A stretch of DNA of 64,000 bases, taken from positions 420,798 through 484,797 of the forward strand of contig CALSTB010000001.1 of NCBI GenBank assembly GCA_943789165.1, given 5' to 3'. Both the position numbers and the translations under genes were made by a program. The stretch is from an uncultured Bacteroidia bacterium. Its GTDB lineage: Bacteria; Bacteroidota; Bacteroidia; NS11-12g; UBA9320. The notes beneath the pieces were generated by a model. The model was not told the origin of the DNA. It saw nothing but the letters and a program-made list of their open reading frames with translations, and did not search any database. Below are positions 10,201 to 19,249 of the stretch, piece after piece; position 1 is the stretch's first letter; each line of letters opens with the position of its first letter.

Positions 10201-10893
10201 GGAAGAACCTCCTGTGCTAGTGGTTGACGTATTGGTAAAGCAAAGTTCTGCTGATTCACAATCTGGATAGGTAGTACGGACGGTAAGCTTTGCAACCACA
10301 CCTGCGACAATTTTAACGGTTCGATTAACTGTCGATTTGCAACCTAGATTGTCTTCAACTTCCATTTCAACGTAGAAACTATCAGGCACGTAATATGAAT
10401 GACAAGACTTGTCACCGTTTTTAGGCGATTTTGTTTCATCATACTTGCCGTCACCCCAGAAATAGGTGCGTTTTTGTATGGGTCTGCCAGAAACTACTGG
10501 CGTAGATTTATCAATAAAACACACTTCATTAGTGTAATGACAAGTGTCACTGGTTGAGATGTACTGGAAAGATGCATTAGGCAAAGCAACCACATCTACA
10601 TCGCGGGTATACGTCAACACTTGATTGGTCGTATAGGTAACCTCAAGCTTAATGGTATACGTCCCTTGCTTCTTAAACAAATGGGTTGGGTTGGCTTTGG
10701 TAGAGGTGTAAGTATCTCCAAAATCCCAGTCATATGACTTAACGGTTTTTCCCGCAGGAATGGTAAAACTGAAGGTACCCAAATCGCCTTCACAAATGAC
10801 CGATTTTCCGTTCAATGTTATTTGTGCTAAAGTCCAAGTGGAAACAAGGACAAGTATCGCGGTGGTAAGGATGTTTCGTAATACTACAGGCAT
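7213..10893 (-). CDS. Giant secreted PKD-repeat protein with gliding-type (CHU_C, T9SS type B) C-terminus
   Basis: 1226 residues from the ATG at 10893; the in-frame GTG at 10917 would add eight residues before a good signal peptide (LTTAILVLVSTWTLAQ). The body consists of PKD-like domains with SYDWDFGDTYTS, AYFWDFGQPSS and similar motifs and many Cys residues. The last ~90 residues (NVFTPGNGDGKNDVFEI, VIYNRWGDVVFES, CPSGTYFYLLKYAF) are the gliding-motility-associated C-terminal domain recognised by the type IX secretion system. Likely a surface or extracellular adhesin. It lies 76 bases downstream of the LamG protein gene and may be cotranscribed. Confidence 0.9.
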   Translation of the reverse strand: MPVVLRNILTTAILVLVSTWTLAQITLNGKSVICEGDLGTFSFTIPAGKTVKSYDWDFGDTYTSTKANPTHLFKKQGTYTIKLEVTYTTNQVLTYTRDVDVVALPNASFQYISTSDTCHYTNEVCFIDKSTPVVSGRPIQKRTYFWGDGKYDETKSPKNGDKSCHSYYVPDSFYVEMEVEDNLGCKSTVNRTVKIVAGVVAKLTVRTTYPDCESAELCFTNTSTTSTGGSSTFKWIVDDSTSNKDHFSGNSLCINYKASTTVKARLEATANSGCTNSIEYSIPIKLADPNRKIKLDKTKYCYGEKSFVASIDFVDGEKLKWSFNGAQGPTWASWNYNFATHGLKPGKYTIYCEVSRGSCSKTYIETVEIIGPVADIKLFNATQCRSNRKVFFVDRSTYFDSSNVTSKWVVWDSDGDDCIINRSENLNRNKNCNVTIGWFGKHQFSTLKSLNRLDYTITDTVTGCSDFLTKNIDLDACGNCTGGSAGHISLCEDGTFINNGNNANSPEKVSLDSGKTWHAFPLQLNGKYAGDYMVGLIYKFSDSEWVEEIGNDSIRVHKSPRVYIDTLFIPDLLTVYRAKNDKVSLDFESSCNPTVARINFENGKFYPSETIRIDWSDGKNTYIDFKDTIITKSFTHAYAGAGGSGTIKVIVTGNGGCLKKYEFDFTYGHESDFDAVGNPCLNEEMCLFSDVSYYKPEVRWDSINKLGKIEWLLNGVLLDTTYDACYTFDSLGLYRFDMVSKAMSGCTDTVTKTFYVHRVTAGIKDESKGFFCNGQRTFLDSSSINSTPKHKGVIDRYYWDLGSGTYSSYEKNPTVAFDGTKKNVLIRHMAVSHEGCSDETQFNLRVLTSKPHFSPKDSVGCAPFTAELINHTVGANQYIWELGDTNNITIERDSLFNEQYTYHKPGEYYVRLIGIDSFLNTKTGFIETCHTVYPELGKTGIKITVLPSTHRGIFGPDTLCVNDTGSFESLDFISFDKEVWRLGDNSNAISTTNGKIAHAYTKAGTYTITLHPEFAHMQVTPKCIRYIEKNVEVVDVTADFGLDPSYEEPEFGFFNYSSPKQAAYFWDFGQPSSGPTNHSTIFEPSHDYGIDSGEYTVCLVASVFSCFDTFCKKITNTYYVDPATVSSADMYNVFTPGNGDGKNDVFEIQLNNQSQHDLVIYNRWGDVVFESRKDDTKDESLAWNGKINNDGKECPSGTYFYLLKYAFNDNPNEEITVEGTVTLIRD

Positions 10894-10993
10894 TCTTTTG
10901 GTTTTGTGATGAATCACTAACCTAAAGACACGACCATTGACAATGGTTGCCTCACGAATATGTCATTTGTATTTTATGGGTTAAAACCCGTCG

Positions 10994-13900
10994 TCATTCT
11001 TTCATTAATCTTACCGCAAATTGTTGGTTATTTTCAGTTATTAAAAGAAGGTAGGTACCGGATGGATACTGGGACAAGTCAATTAGATGTGATAATGTGT
11101 TTGGCCCGGCTTTATACACCTCTCGCCCAGTCATGCCTAAAACCCTTATTTCTTGAATTTGATTGGTACTTTCGACTTGAAATACACCTGAAGTGGATGG
11201 ATTTGGACTAATGCGTAACCAGTCTGGAAGCAATTCGGATATGCCGACATACACCAAATCAAAAGTATCTGAAACCGAAGAACATCCTGAATCGGAGGTA
11301 ACGACTGTCCAGTACAAACCATTTCCGGTTGCGTCAAACGATTGGTTGGTCTCACCAGCTATTAAACCAGAAGTGGTATACCACTGATTTCCATTCAAAT
11401 GACTTGAAATTAACGTGTTTTTAGTTTTTGATATAACAGGTTTATTAGGATTCGGGTTAATTACCAAAGTGGTGTTGACAGAATCTACGCAACCCAAATT
11501 AGTAACCACTTTATATTCAATGAACATGGTTCCCTGACCGAGTTTAGTAGGAAATAAGGAATCCATAACCACACCATTCACTCGATACACACCATTTTTG
11601 GGAGTTCCATTATCCAGTTCAAACACGTCATCTTGTGCGCATATACTATTCATTGGACTGAGTTGAACATCTGGTTTTGCACCAACGGATATTTCTACCG
11701 AATCGATCGCCGCACAACCTTGTGAACCCGAAATGGAATACGTAATCACATAATTACCCGGACCACTAACTGAAGGTGAAAATACATTTCCAATGATGCC
11801 TTTACCTTTTAAGGAACCACCGCTTGGATATTTTTTAACTACAACAGGATCGTCATATGTGCATAGCTTATCAGTTGCTGAAATAGAAATGGAGTCCGGT
11901 TTATAAATTTCAATAGTTGAATAATCGGTACTGGTACAATTTGAAGCGTTCGTGTATTCGTACTTAATAGGAATGGAACCATGACCGGAGACTTGTGGAT
12001 ACAAAGTATCGGCAACAACACCTTGTCCTGAATAACTCCCACCGTTTGGACTAGCAAAAGTCAGGGGTAAAGGATCACTTATTAAACAGATGGACGGAGG
12101 TGTGGTAAACGTAATTCTGGAAGTGTCGTTCACAACGGCCGTTTGGTATGCCTTGTTGTGGCAACCATTTCCATCGATTGTGACATAAGCCAATACGTGA
12201 TTCCCAACATTTGAAAGTTCAGGAATAAAGTGATTCGAAGAACTTACCCCAGATCCTTTGAAGTAACCCCCTGATGGAGTCCCTTCTTTCAGTAATACAC
12301 TATCGCCGTTGATACAAGTCGTAATTTGCTGCGGCCAAGCAACACTTCCATTTGCAATCACCGTAACTTGTTGCGTATCGGTGGTGGTGCATTTAAGAAG
12401 GTTGGTGAAAGCGTATACGATTGAATGTGTTCCTACGCCAGCCACAGTTGGGTTGAAGAAAGAACCATTTACGCCTTTACCACTAAAAGTACCAGTGGTA
12501 GGACTCCCTTTTAATTTAACAGAGTCGTCTTGATAACAGAGCTGTGCAATGCTCGAAAGCGTGCATGGTGTTGCCCATTTGATTTCTAACGAATCGTCAT
12601 ATGAATTTGAGCAATTATTTCCATCGGTATAAGTATACCTAAACGCATATAGTTTGTTCACGCGATTCGCACTGTCGATATGAAAATAATTATTAGAGAT
12701 AAACGGGCCACTGTATATACCACCTTTTGGCGTAACGGCATCCAATTTCACCGAATCTAGATCATTACAATACGACAAAGACCCTGAAGAATTCAAACTA
12801 GGCAGTGCAAATACCTGAAAGTTTTGACTGGCCTCGTTGCTACATTTATTTGAATCGGTATACGCGTATGTGATGGTGTAATTCCCAGATCCCACTTGAC
12901 TTGTTAAAAAGAATTCATCGCTAACTCCAGTTCCTGAATACACGCCACCAGAGGGAGAACCACCACTGAGCGTCACGGAATCGATACTTTCACAAACGCC
13001 GTTAAACTTCGACAACGTTACCTTCGGTTTACTAATGCGGGTAACCGATATGGTTTTGGATTTAAAAGAACAAGAGCTACCATTTCGAGTAATTTCAACC
13101 CGATACTTGGCAACACTATCTACGGTCAGCACATTGCCTGTTACACCATATAATTGACTATCGTTTAAAAACCAGTTGTAAGTAAATGAGTCGTTGCCAA
13201 TGGCAATAAGGTCAATTTTATCACTTCCACACATGACAAAAGCGCCTGAATTTGAGGTGACAATATTATTTGAATCTGTTGGATAGCTAATGATACCATA
13301 TTCACTTAAGTCTTGATTGGTTAGTGTTAACGAGTCACCTTTTTGATGAAAAGTGGCACCAGCATGAACCCATTTCCCGGATGAGCCTGCAGTTTTCTTG
13401 AACAAGTCGATACCGCATTTTTGGTTTCCGGTAACCCCAGATTTGTTTCCAAAGTCATACGAAACAGAAAAGTGCACTGCCGTATCAGGTAGATGATACA
13501 TGGTGAAATAATGAGTTGAATCTAGTTCTACACTTAATCCGCTTGACAAACCTTGTCCACTGGCCGAATATTCTGCGACAACGTGCACTGTATTAGGACT
13601 TCCCGTTATGCTTGAAAGGATCAACTCATCTTGATACTTTGTTTTGAGTCGAACCAAGCTGCCTCCATATACATGCGCACTTGTATCACCAACAACTGCT
13701 CCAGAGAGACTGATAGTGGGTCCGTTGGTTAGTGTACCCGAATTGGAATTTCCAGATTCATCCAAAGTAGTTGTGCCTGAGTCTTCATTCAATCGCCAAT
13801 TTCCTTCTAAATTAGCTACGTTGGGATGAGCCGAATTCACTTTTCTACACATCCAATCTCGCAGCGTAGCTTGATCAACTGCTGTCGACCAAACCCGTAC

Positions 13901-14443
13901 TTCGTCAATCATTCCATCAAACAACCTACCTCCACCATTGGCAAGGTCTCCGATTCGAGCTGTTAAGCCAGACGACGGTGAGATATATCCAGTATATAAC
14001 GTAGTCCCAACAAGTTCACCGTTGATATAAACGTTTACAGAATCACCATCAAAACTTCCCGCGACGTGGTACCAAATACCCGTTTCCATAATTGACGCAG
14101 AAGCCGCTTCCCTCCACGTACCGCTACCATCAGAAATATTAAAAGATATTTTACCGTTACTCCCACAACGCAACACATATCCAAGATTGCCCCGCGACCA
14201 ACCATGTTTGCAAAAAATACTGTTGTCATACACATTTCTCCCATAAGCATCCGCCTTAATCCAAGCTTCAACTGTGATAGTAGAATCAGAATTTAAAGAA
14301 GAATGATCGCTAATTAGCACGTAATCATCGGTGCCATCAAACTCCAAACATTTATACGCACCTGGCTTTTGGGCAAAGGCCGTGGTTGACACCAAACAGA
14401 AGATAAGATAGAAAAATAAGCGCGATGAGTTGACCTTGAACAT
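10994..14443 (-). CDS. Secreted LamG-domain protein with T9SS type A sorting signal
   Basis: 1149 residues. Signal peptide 1-24 (ends TTAFAQ), then a LamG/concanavalin-like domain at about 27-210 (KCLEFDGTDDYVLISDHSSL, VEAWIKADAYG, GMIDEVRVWSTA). The middle is a series of ~80-residue repeats with the pattern GGxYSGxGV...GxHxIxYxYT, common in Bacteroidota cell-surface proteins. The C-terminus (LRISPNPSTSGVFQVES ... YPSGTYLLLI ... VRLMKE) is a T9SS type A sorting domain. Likely a carbohydrate- or surface-binding adhesin. Confidence 0.9.
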   Translation of the reverse strand: MFKVNSSRLFFYLIFCLVSTTAFAQKPGAYKCLEFDGTDDYVLISDHSSLNSDSTITVEAWIKADAYGRNVYDNSIFCKHGWSRGNLGYVLRCGSNGKISFNISDGSGTWREAASASIMETGIWYHVAGSFDGDSVNVYINGELVGTTLYTGYISPSSGLTARIGDLANGGGRLFDGMIDEVRVWSTAVDQATLRDWMCRKVNSAHPNVANLEGNWRLNEDSGTTTLDESGNSNSGTLTNGPTISLSGAVVGDTSAHVYGGSLVRLKTKYQDELILSSITGSPNTVHVVAEYSASGQGLSSGLSVELDSTHYFTMYHLPDTAVHFSVSYDFGNKSGVTGNQKCGIDLFKKTAGSSGKWVHAGATFHQKGDSLTLTNQDLSEYGIISYPTDSNNIVTSNSGAFVMCGSDKIDLIAIGNDSFTYNWFLNDSQLYGVTGNVLTVDSVAKYRVEITRNGSSCSFKSKTISVTRISKPKVTLSKFNGVCESIDSVTLSGGSPSGGVYSGTGVSDEFFLTSQVGSGNYTITYAYTDSNKCSNEASQNFQVFALPSLNSSGSLSYCNDLDSVKLDAVTPKGGIYSGPFISNNYFHIDSANRVNKLYAFRYTYTDGNNCSNSYDDSLEIKWATPCTLSSIAQLCYQDDSVKLKGSPTTGTFSGKGVNGSFFNPTVAGVGTHSIVYAFTNLLKCTTTDTQQVTVIANGSVAWPQQITTCINGDSVLLKEGTPSGGYFKGSGVSSSNHFIPELSNVGNHVLAYVTIDGNGCHNKAYQTAVVNDTSRITFTTPPSICLISDPLPLTFASPNGGSYSGQGVVADTLYPQVSGHGSIPIKYEYTNASNCTSTDYSTIEIYKPDSISISATDKLCTYDDPVVVKKYPSGGSLKGKGIIGNVFSPSVSGPGNYVITYSISGSQGCAAIDSVEISVGAKPDVQLSPMNSICAQDDVFELDNGTPKNGVYRVNGVVMDSLFPTKLGQGTMFIEYKVVTNLGCVDSVNTTLVINPNPNKPVISKTKNTLISSHLNGNQWYTTSGLIAGETNQSFDATGNGLYWTVVTSDSGCSSVSDTFDLVYVGISELLPDWLRISPNPSTSGVFQVESTNQIQEIRVLGMTGREVYKAGPNTLSHLIDLSQYPSGTYLLLITENNQQFAVRLMKE

Positions 14444-14534
14444 AATTGGACTTTAAGAGGTAATACGAGTATACAAATTTTTCACGATAACGTAAGTATG
14501 ACGGTAGATGGGCTCGCATACAGAATATAGTTTT

Positions 14535-14542
14535 TATCTTTG
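14535..14542 (+). promoter_or_regulatory. -7 promoter box TATCTTTG
   Basis: An exact match to the Bacteroidota TAnnTTTG -7 element, seven bases before the ATG at 14550. The transcript would have a very short or absent leader. Confidence 0.6.
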
Positions 14543-14549
14543 TTCCCTT

Positions 14550-15092
14550 ATGAAACACCTACCACTTAGTCGGATCTTTTATGTGTTTGTTTTAGTTGCA
14601 TTGACCACCGGATGTAACCAATTTGAAAGTTTTACAAATTTCACGTTGAAGTATGAACAAGACGTAAAAATTGAAAGTTCAACCGGCATTAATCTACCGT
14701 TTAACATTGCAACACCTCAAACGGAAACGAATGCTGAAAGTGAGTTTGAAAGCAACGATACAGAAAAGAAGTATATCAAAACTATTTCTTTAGACAGCCT
14801 TGTGCTTACGCTGTTTGATCCGCCAAATGAAGACTTTAGCTTTTTAGAAGAAATAGCGATTTTTATAAATGCCGATGGTTTGGAAGAACAACGCATTGCT
14901 TGGAAATCGCCTGTTCCCTCATCAACTACGAACGTACTAGTATTGGATTGCACGGATGAGGATCTACAAGAGTACATTAAGAAGGAAAAGTTTAGTCTTA
15001 GACTAAAGGTGGTTACGGACGAATTAGTCACAAGAGATCATTATTTCAGAATCCGTTCTGCTTATTCTGTATCAGCCAAATTAAGGGAGTAA
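14550..15092 (+). CDS. Putative lipoprotein, function unknown
   Basis: 180 residues from the ATG at 14550, chosen because an exact -7 box lies seven bases upstream and the resulting N-terminus is a lipoprotein signal (FVLVALTTGC, with Cys at about residue 23). The rest is soluble and acidic with no recognised domain; the pattern (FTLKYEQDVKIES ... SLVLTLFDPPNEDFSFLEEIAIFI) suggests beta-sandwich strands. It is followed four bases later by a beta-barrel gene, so the two probably form an operon. Confidence 0.72.
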   Translation: MKHLPLSRIFYVFVLVALTTGCNQFESFTNFTLKYEQDVKIESSTGINLPFNIATPQTETNAESEFESNDTEKKYIKTISLDSLVLTLFDPPNEDFSFLEEIAIFINADGLEEQRIAWKSPVPSSTTNVLVLDCTDEDLQEYIKKEKFSLRLKVVTDELVTRDHYFRIRSAYSVSAKLRE

Positions 15093-15096
15093 TTCG

Positions 15097-15666
15097 ATGA
15101 TTAAAAAAGTTGTTGTTGGTCTTTTATTATCTGGTACTGCTCTATCTGGTTATGGCCAAATAGGTCACGATTCACTCGAAATAAATAGGTATCGTATTTC
15201 TCTTCTAGGAGGCTTACCTCGAATTGGAGGCTTACAAGCCGAATATGTGTTGCCCTTGGCTAACAATCATATTGGTATAAAAGCAGATGTTAGTGTATTG
15301 CCAAACTTATTTCCTGACTCAAAAACGTTTACCCGTTATACAGGTCTAGGTGTCAACACGTATCTAAATAAAACAGGTTCAGGACCCTATGCAGGACTGA
15401 GCTACGGGACATTATGTATCCGTGCTGACGAAATTGAAAACGACATAGTGGACTTAGACGTTCGCTTTAATTGGTGGTCGTCCCAAATTGGGATCAAAAC
15501 GGGCAAACGGTTGTTTTTTAGATTTGAATTGGGCTATTCTCTCATTTACTATGACGTTGACAAAGCCAATGAGTTCCTAAACGAAACGTATGGTGTAGAA
15601 ATTAAACCTACCATAAACTTCCTTCACTTCCCTAATGGGAGCATTGGCTTTGGTTACGCTTTTTAG
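15097..15666 (+). CDS. Predicted outer-membrane beta-barrel protein
   Basis: 189 residues with a signal peptide (VVVGLLLSGTALSGYGQ) and alternating amphipathic strands rich in Gly, Tyr and Phe ending in FGYAF, an aromatic C-terminus as in outer-membrane barrels. No specific family is recognised. It follows the lipoprotein gene by four bases and overlaps the convergent gene by four bases. Confidence 0.7.
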   Translation: MIKKVVVGLLLSGTALSGYGQIGHDSLEINRYRISLLGGLPRIGGLQAEYVLPLANNHIGIKADVSVLPNLFPDSKTFTRYTGLGVNTYLNKTGSGPYAGLSYGTLCIRADEIENDIVDLDVRFNWWSSQIGIKTGKRLFFRFELGYSLIYYDVDKANEFLNETYGVEIKPTINFLHFPNGSIGFGYAF

Positions 15667-16532
15667 TGTTTTTTACGTCTAGACGGAATTTCAAAGTTTG
15701 TACAATCGTCGTATTTAGATTTGCCTAAAGTGCGTTCGAACTTTAAACCAATTAGAAAATAATTGTCGTTGCTTTGTCCATTTCCACGTTGACTACCTTC
15801 TGTCATCCCTGATACCGAACGATCTGCTAAAATTCCAGCTATAGAACCTCCAGATTCACTAATCGATGAATTATTCGCATATACGCCACTGACGTCATCA
15901 AGGTAGTCGGTGAATGTTTTACGTAGACTAACATCCAGTTTTAAGGTAGACCATCTGTTTAGCTGAAACTTATAACCATATCCAAAAGGAATCACCATAC
16001 TCACAAGTTTGTATGAATTTTGGTCAGCCAAGTAATTTTGCCCCTCCGTGCCCAATGGGCGAAGTTTATACCAGTCATCGTTGTAGTTGGCTTTCGGTTG
16101 GAAATAAAAAGCACCAACACCTCCATTAATATAGATTCCTTTTAGAACCTTGTTGTGTTTGAAAGGTAATATCTCAGCTTTGAGACTTGCCTCAACTAAA
16201 TCCGTTCGGACACTTAGATTTCTAATTTGTCGACCAGGCGCATCCGTAAACGCGTCATCACCGACTAATCTTGTTATGATAATATCGGCAGTGTAATTGA
16301 CATTGTTACGGTGGCGTTGAAGACCAAGACCAAGTGCAGGTCGGAACGCTTTCATGTCGATATCACGGATGCTGGAGCTGCCAATTAAATCACTTCCCCC
16401 TAAATCACCTAACATATTGCTAGCACCGACATAGACCGTATATGACCAAGAATTTCCACGTGCAAATTGTCCAAAACTGAGCGAACTGATCGCGAGCATT
16501 ATGCTCATTAAACTGAATCTTACCATAATCAT
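15663..16532 (-). CDS. Outer-membrane beta-barrel protein, DUF6089-like
   Basis: 289 residues from the ATG at 16532; an upstream in-frame start at 16592 would place 20 polar residues before the signal peptide (SLMSIMLAISSLSFGQ). The motif YTVYVGASNMLGDLGGSD followed by an AFRPALGLGLQR strand is typical of Bacteroidota barrel proteins of the DUF6089 group. The C-terminus after the last strand (FLIGLKFERTLGKSKYDDC) is basic and probably periplasmic. Function unknown. Confidence 0.75.
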   Translation of the reverse strand: MIMVRFSLMSIMLAISSLSFGQFARGNSWSYTVYVGASNMLGDLGGSDLIGSSSIRDIDMKAFRPALGLGLQRHRNNVNYTADIIITRLVGDDAFTDAPGRQIRNLSVRTDLVEASLKAEILPFKHNKVLKGIYINGGVGAFYFQPKANYNDDWYKLRPLGTEGQNYLADQNSYKLVSMVIPFGYGYKFQLNRWSTLKLDVSLRKTFTDYLDDVSGVYANNSSISESGGSIAGILADRSVSGMTEGSQRGNGQSNDNYFLIGLKFERTLGKSKYDDCTNFEIPSRRKKH

Positions 16533-16878
16533 ACTTTTTAATGGAACGGTTGATTTCGAAGAATTAACATTAACAGCCTTATTGTCGGGCATAATTCTAC
16601 GGTTACATGACGTTCCGGGTTCTAATTACTTATTAGACTCTGCAGTTTCCATTTCGTTGGTCGAAGTAATGTCATAAATCACCGGATCCGAAGGTTAGAG
16701 CTAGTAATTCACATTAGTAGTCACTTTTGATTATCGGCAGAAAAAAATATTTCAGCATACATAGTGAAAATTAAAAAATTGTATGAAAATTTACATGGGT
16801 AAATAAAAAATCACTTTTAGTGCTATTTATTTGTAACATAAATTAAGTCAGGTGAGGAGAATTAAATATTTCACTGCC

Positions 16879-17199
16879 ATGCCTACTGGACTTAAGAAGT
16901 CCATTAGACAAGATATCGATGATGGCGAATTAGAGCCATTTGGTGTCGATTACAAAGGAGAAAGGTTCAGAGCTGTCGTTATGCCACAGGAAGAAGACGA
17001 GTGGTTGGTCTTGCTTGACTACTATGAACAAATGAAGGATGATGACGACGATGACGACGACGATGACTCCGACGACGATGATGATACGCCAAAAGACTTA
17101 AGCGAAGACATTGATGATGATATGGACGACGACGATTCTGAGGATGACGATGATTCGGATGACGACGACGACGATTCTGATGACGATGATGAAGATTAA
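16879..17199 (+). CDS. Small protein with poly-aspartate C-terminal tail, upstream of rimK
   Basis: 106 residues from the ATG at 16879; a GTG at 16852 would add nine residues and cannot be excluded. Residues 1-52 look globular (PTGLKKSIRQDIDDGELEPF, FRAVVMPQEEDEWLVLLDYYEQM). From residue 53 the chain is almost only Asp with scattered Ser, Glu and a few others, ending DDDED. The nucleotide repeat GAC/GAT makes the tail prone to length change. It lies 108 bases before rimK in the same direction. No family recognised. Confidence 0.7.
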   Translation: MPTGLKKSIRQDIDDGELEPFGVDYKGERFRAVVMPQEEDEWLVLLDYYEQMKDDDDDDDDDDSDDDDDTPKDLSEDIDDDMDDDDSEDDDDSDDDDDDSDDDDED

Positions 17200-17307
17200 C
17201 CTTCGTCACAACTTGGGCATTTTCAAGGCTATTTAATTTTTTCTTTCTTCGGTTTATTTGAGACTTCGGAAATTAGTATTTCCTTTATGCCCTCTTAATC
17301 ATATAAA

Positions 17308-18180
17308 ATGAAAATCGTCGTATTATCACGTAATTCTAAACTATACTCAACACGTAGATTGGTAGAAGCAGGTGAAAAAAGAGGTCACGAAATGTTAGTA
17401 GTTGACCACTTAACTTGTAACATCGAAATCGAAAAGAAGACGCCTAAAATTTATTATAAAGGAGGGTATTTAACAGATGTTGACGCGGTAATACCAAGAA
17501 TAGGAGCCTCTGTAACTTTTTATGGTACAGCCGTTGTCAGGCAATTTGAGATGATGAAGGTCTTCTCGGCTGTGGAATCTCAAGCACTTGTTCGTTCACG
17601 TGATAAGCTTAGAAGTCTGCAAATACTTGCAAGAGCGGGTGTTGGTTTGCCAAAAACGGTTTTTACGAATTATACCAAAGACGTTGAACACTTTGTAGAA
17701 TCTGTAGGTGGAGCACCTCTGGTCCTAAAACTTCTGGAAGGAACTCAAGGAATTGGTGTCGTATTAGCAGAGACAAAAAATGCAGCTACTTCCGTACTTG
17801 AAGCCTTTAACGGTTTAGGCGCAAGGGTAATAGGACAAGAATTTATCAAAGAAGCAGGAGGAGCGGATATCCGGGCTTTTGTTGTGAATGGTAAGGTAGT
17901 TGGTGCGATGAAACGTCAAGGTAAGGAAGGTGAATTTAGATCGAACTTACACCGTGGTGGCAGCGCAACAGTCATTGAGTTATCCGACGAGGAAGAAACC
18001 ACAGCGTTGAAAGCAGTTAAAGCAATGGGCTTAGGTGTTGCAGGCGTAGATATGTTGCAATCATCAAAAGGACCATTGGTTCTTGAAGTGAATTCATCTC
18101 CAGGTTTAGAAGGCATCGAAGCGGCAACCAATAAAGACATCGCAAGAGAAATCATTCGGTATTTAGAACTGAATGTGTAG
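17308..18180 (+). CDS. rimK: RimK-type ATP-grasp glutamate ligase
   Basis: 290 residues, colinear with E. coli RimK (300 aa): N-terminal [41 protein letters not shown], then the ATP-grasp core with [49 protein letters not shown] and the metal-binding [14 protein letters not shown]. RimK adds glutamate residues to the C-terminus of ribosomal protein S6 and can make poly-alpha-glutamate. The acidic-tailed neighbour upstream is a possible additional substrate or partner, which is speculation from position. Confidence 0.93.
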   Translation: MKIVVLSRNSKLYSTRRLVEAGEKRGHEMLVVDHLTCNIEIEKKTPKIYYKGGYLTDVDAVIPRIGASVTFYGTAVVRQFEMMKVFSAVESQALVRSRDKLRSLQILARAGVGLPKTVFTNYTKDVEHFVESVGGAPLVLKLLEGTQGIGVVLAETKNAATSVLEAFNGLGARVIGQEFIKEAGGADIRAFVVNGKVVGAMKRQGKEGEFRSNLHRGGSATVIELSDEEETTALKAVKAMGLGVAGVDMLQSSKGPLVLEVNSSPGLEGIEAATNKDIAREIIRYLELNV

Positions 18181-18284
18181 AGTCTAAACACGTATGTGAT
18201 TGATTTCTTGTTGGCTTTGGAAATGACAAATGACCGTCATAATTGGAAAAATCCAATAGATTGAAGGCATCGTACAATTAAGGA

Positions 18285-18303
18285 GTAACTAAATCTTAGT
18301 TAC
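18285..18303. promoter_or_regulatory. Perfect inverted repeat upstream of AraC-family gene
   Basis: GTAACTAA (18285-18292) and TTAGTTAC (18296-18303) form a perfect 8-base inverted repeat with a three-base centre, 16 bases before the ATG at 18320. It is a candidate operator or leader hairpin and has no T-run that would make it a terminator. Confidence 0.4.
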
Positions 18304-18319
18304 TTGTCGGTCGCAAATA

Positions 18320-19195
18320 ATGGCTAAGCACGTTTCAATACCCGAGTTCAAATTAGGATCTACTATCATGGATTCAAATGACATCATTATTGAACGTTTG
18401 GAAAAAAACGCCAATTACGACCACACAGAACCGCACCGACACAATTACTATGAAATCTTCATTTTTGAGAAAGGTGGAGGGAGCCACATGATTGATTTTG
18501 AAGACTGGGACATTGCCGATAAGGATGTACATGTACTTTATCCAGGCCAAGTTCATTGTGTTCAACGAGACGCTTCGTCAAACGGCTGGGTGTTAAAATG
18601 TACACCAGAATATTTTGGTCCCATGGGAAATACGACCTTTAGTACCCGTGGACTATTGCACAATGATTTCAACTTAAAACGACCAACTAATCAACTCAAC
18701 CAAGAGTCATTTCACAAAATTCAGGCATTTGTTCATTCAATAAACCAAGAGAAGGCCTCGAAAGATTGGGCGAGTCAAACCGTGATTCGAAATTACTTGA
18801 ACCTGTTGATGTTGGAATTGTCAAGAGCAAACAACACAGGTTCTAATGAAGTCAAAAAAGTTGACAGCATGGCTTCAAAGTTTAGCAGTTTATTGGAACA
18901 CAACTTCAGCAAACAACATCGAGTCACGTTCTACTGTGAAGCATTGGCCGTGAACGATTCGAAGCTTGGCAACATATTGAAAGAGGCATATGGACATGGA
19001 ACAAGTGACCTAATTGCCAATAGGATTTTGTTGGAGGCGAAACGGTTTTTACTACATTCGGATAGCTCAATTAAAGAAATAGGATTCCTTATCGGATTTG
19101 AAGATAATGCGTATTTTAACCGCTGGTTTAAAAAATATGCAACTTATACGCCTGGTGAGTTTAGGATTCGAGCAAAGGAAAAGTACCAAACTTAA
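18320..19195 (+). CDS. AraC-family transcriptional regulator
   Basis: 291 residues. The N-terminal half is a cupin-like sensor (PHRHNYYEIFIFEKGGGSHMIDFEDWDI ... VLYPGQVHCVQRD). The C-terminal ~100 residues carry the double helix-turn-helix of the AraC/XylS family (YCEALAVNDSKLGNILKEAYG, then IKEIGFLIGFEDNAYFNRWFKKYATYTPGEFR). The ligand is unknown. It precedes the secreted oxidative cluster on the same strand and may regulate it. Confidence 0.9.
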   Translation: MAKHVSIPEFKLGSTIMDSNDIIIERLEKNANYDHTEPHRHNYYEIFIFEKGGGSHMIDFEDWDIADKDVHVLYPGQVHCVQRDASSNGWVLKCTPEYFGPMGNTTFSTRGLLHNDFNLKRPTNQLNQESFHKIQAFVHSINQEKASKDWASQTVIRNYLNLLMLELSRANNTGSNEVKKVDSMASKFSSLLEHNFSKQHRVTFYCEALAVNDSKLGNILKEAYGHGTSDLIANRILLEAKRFLLHSDSSIKEIGFLIGFEDNAYFNRWFKKYATYTPGEFRIRAKEKYQT

Positions 19196-19249
19196 TAGGA
19201 ATAGTACATAAGACATATCAATACATACACGAAATTTGAATAAAAAAAT

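Noticed and set aside
16979..17209. Arg/His-rich minus-strand frame
   Set aside because: It is the antisense of the poly-Asp tail.
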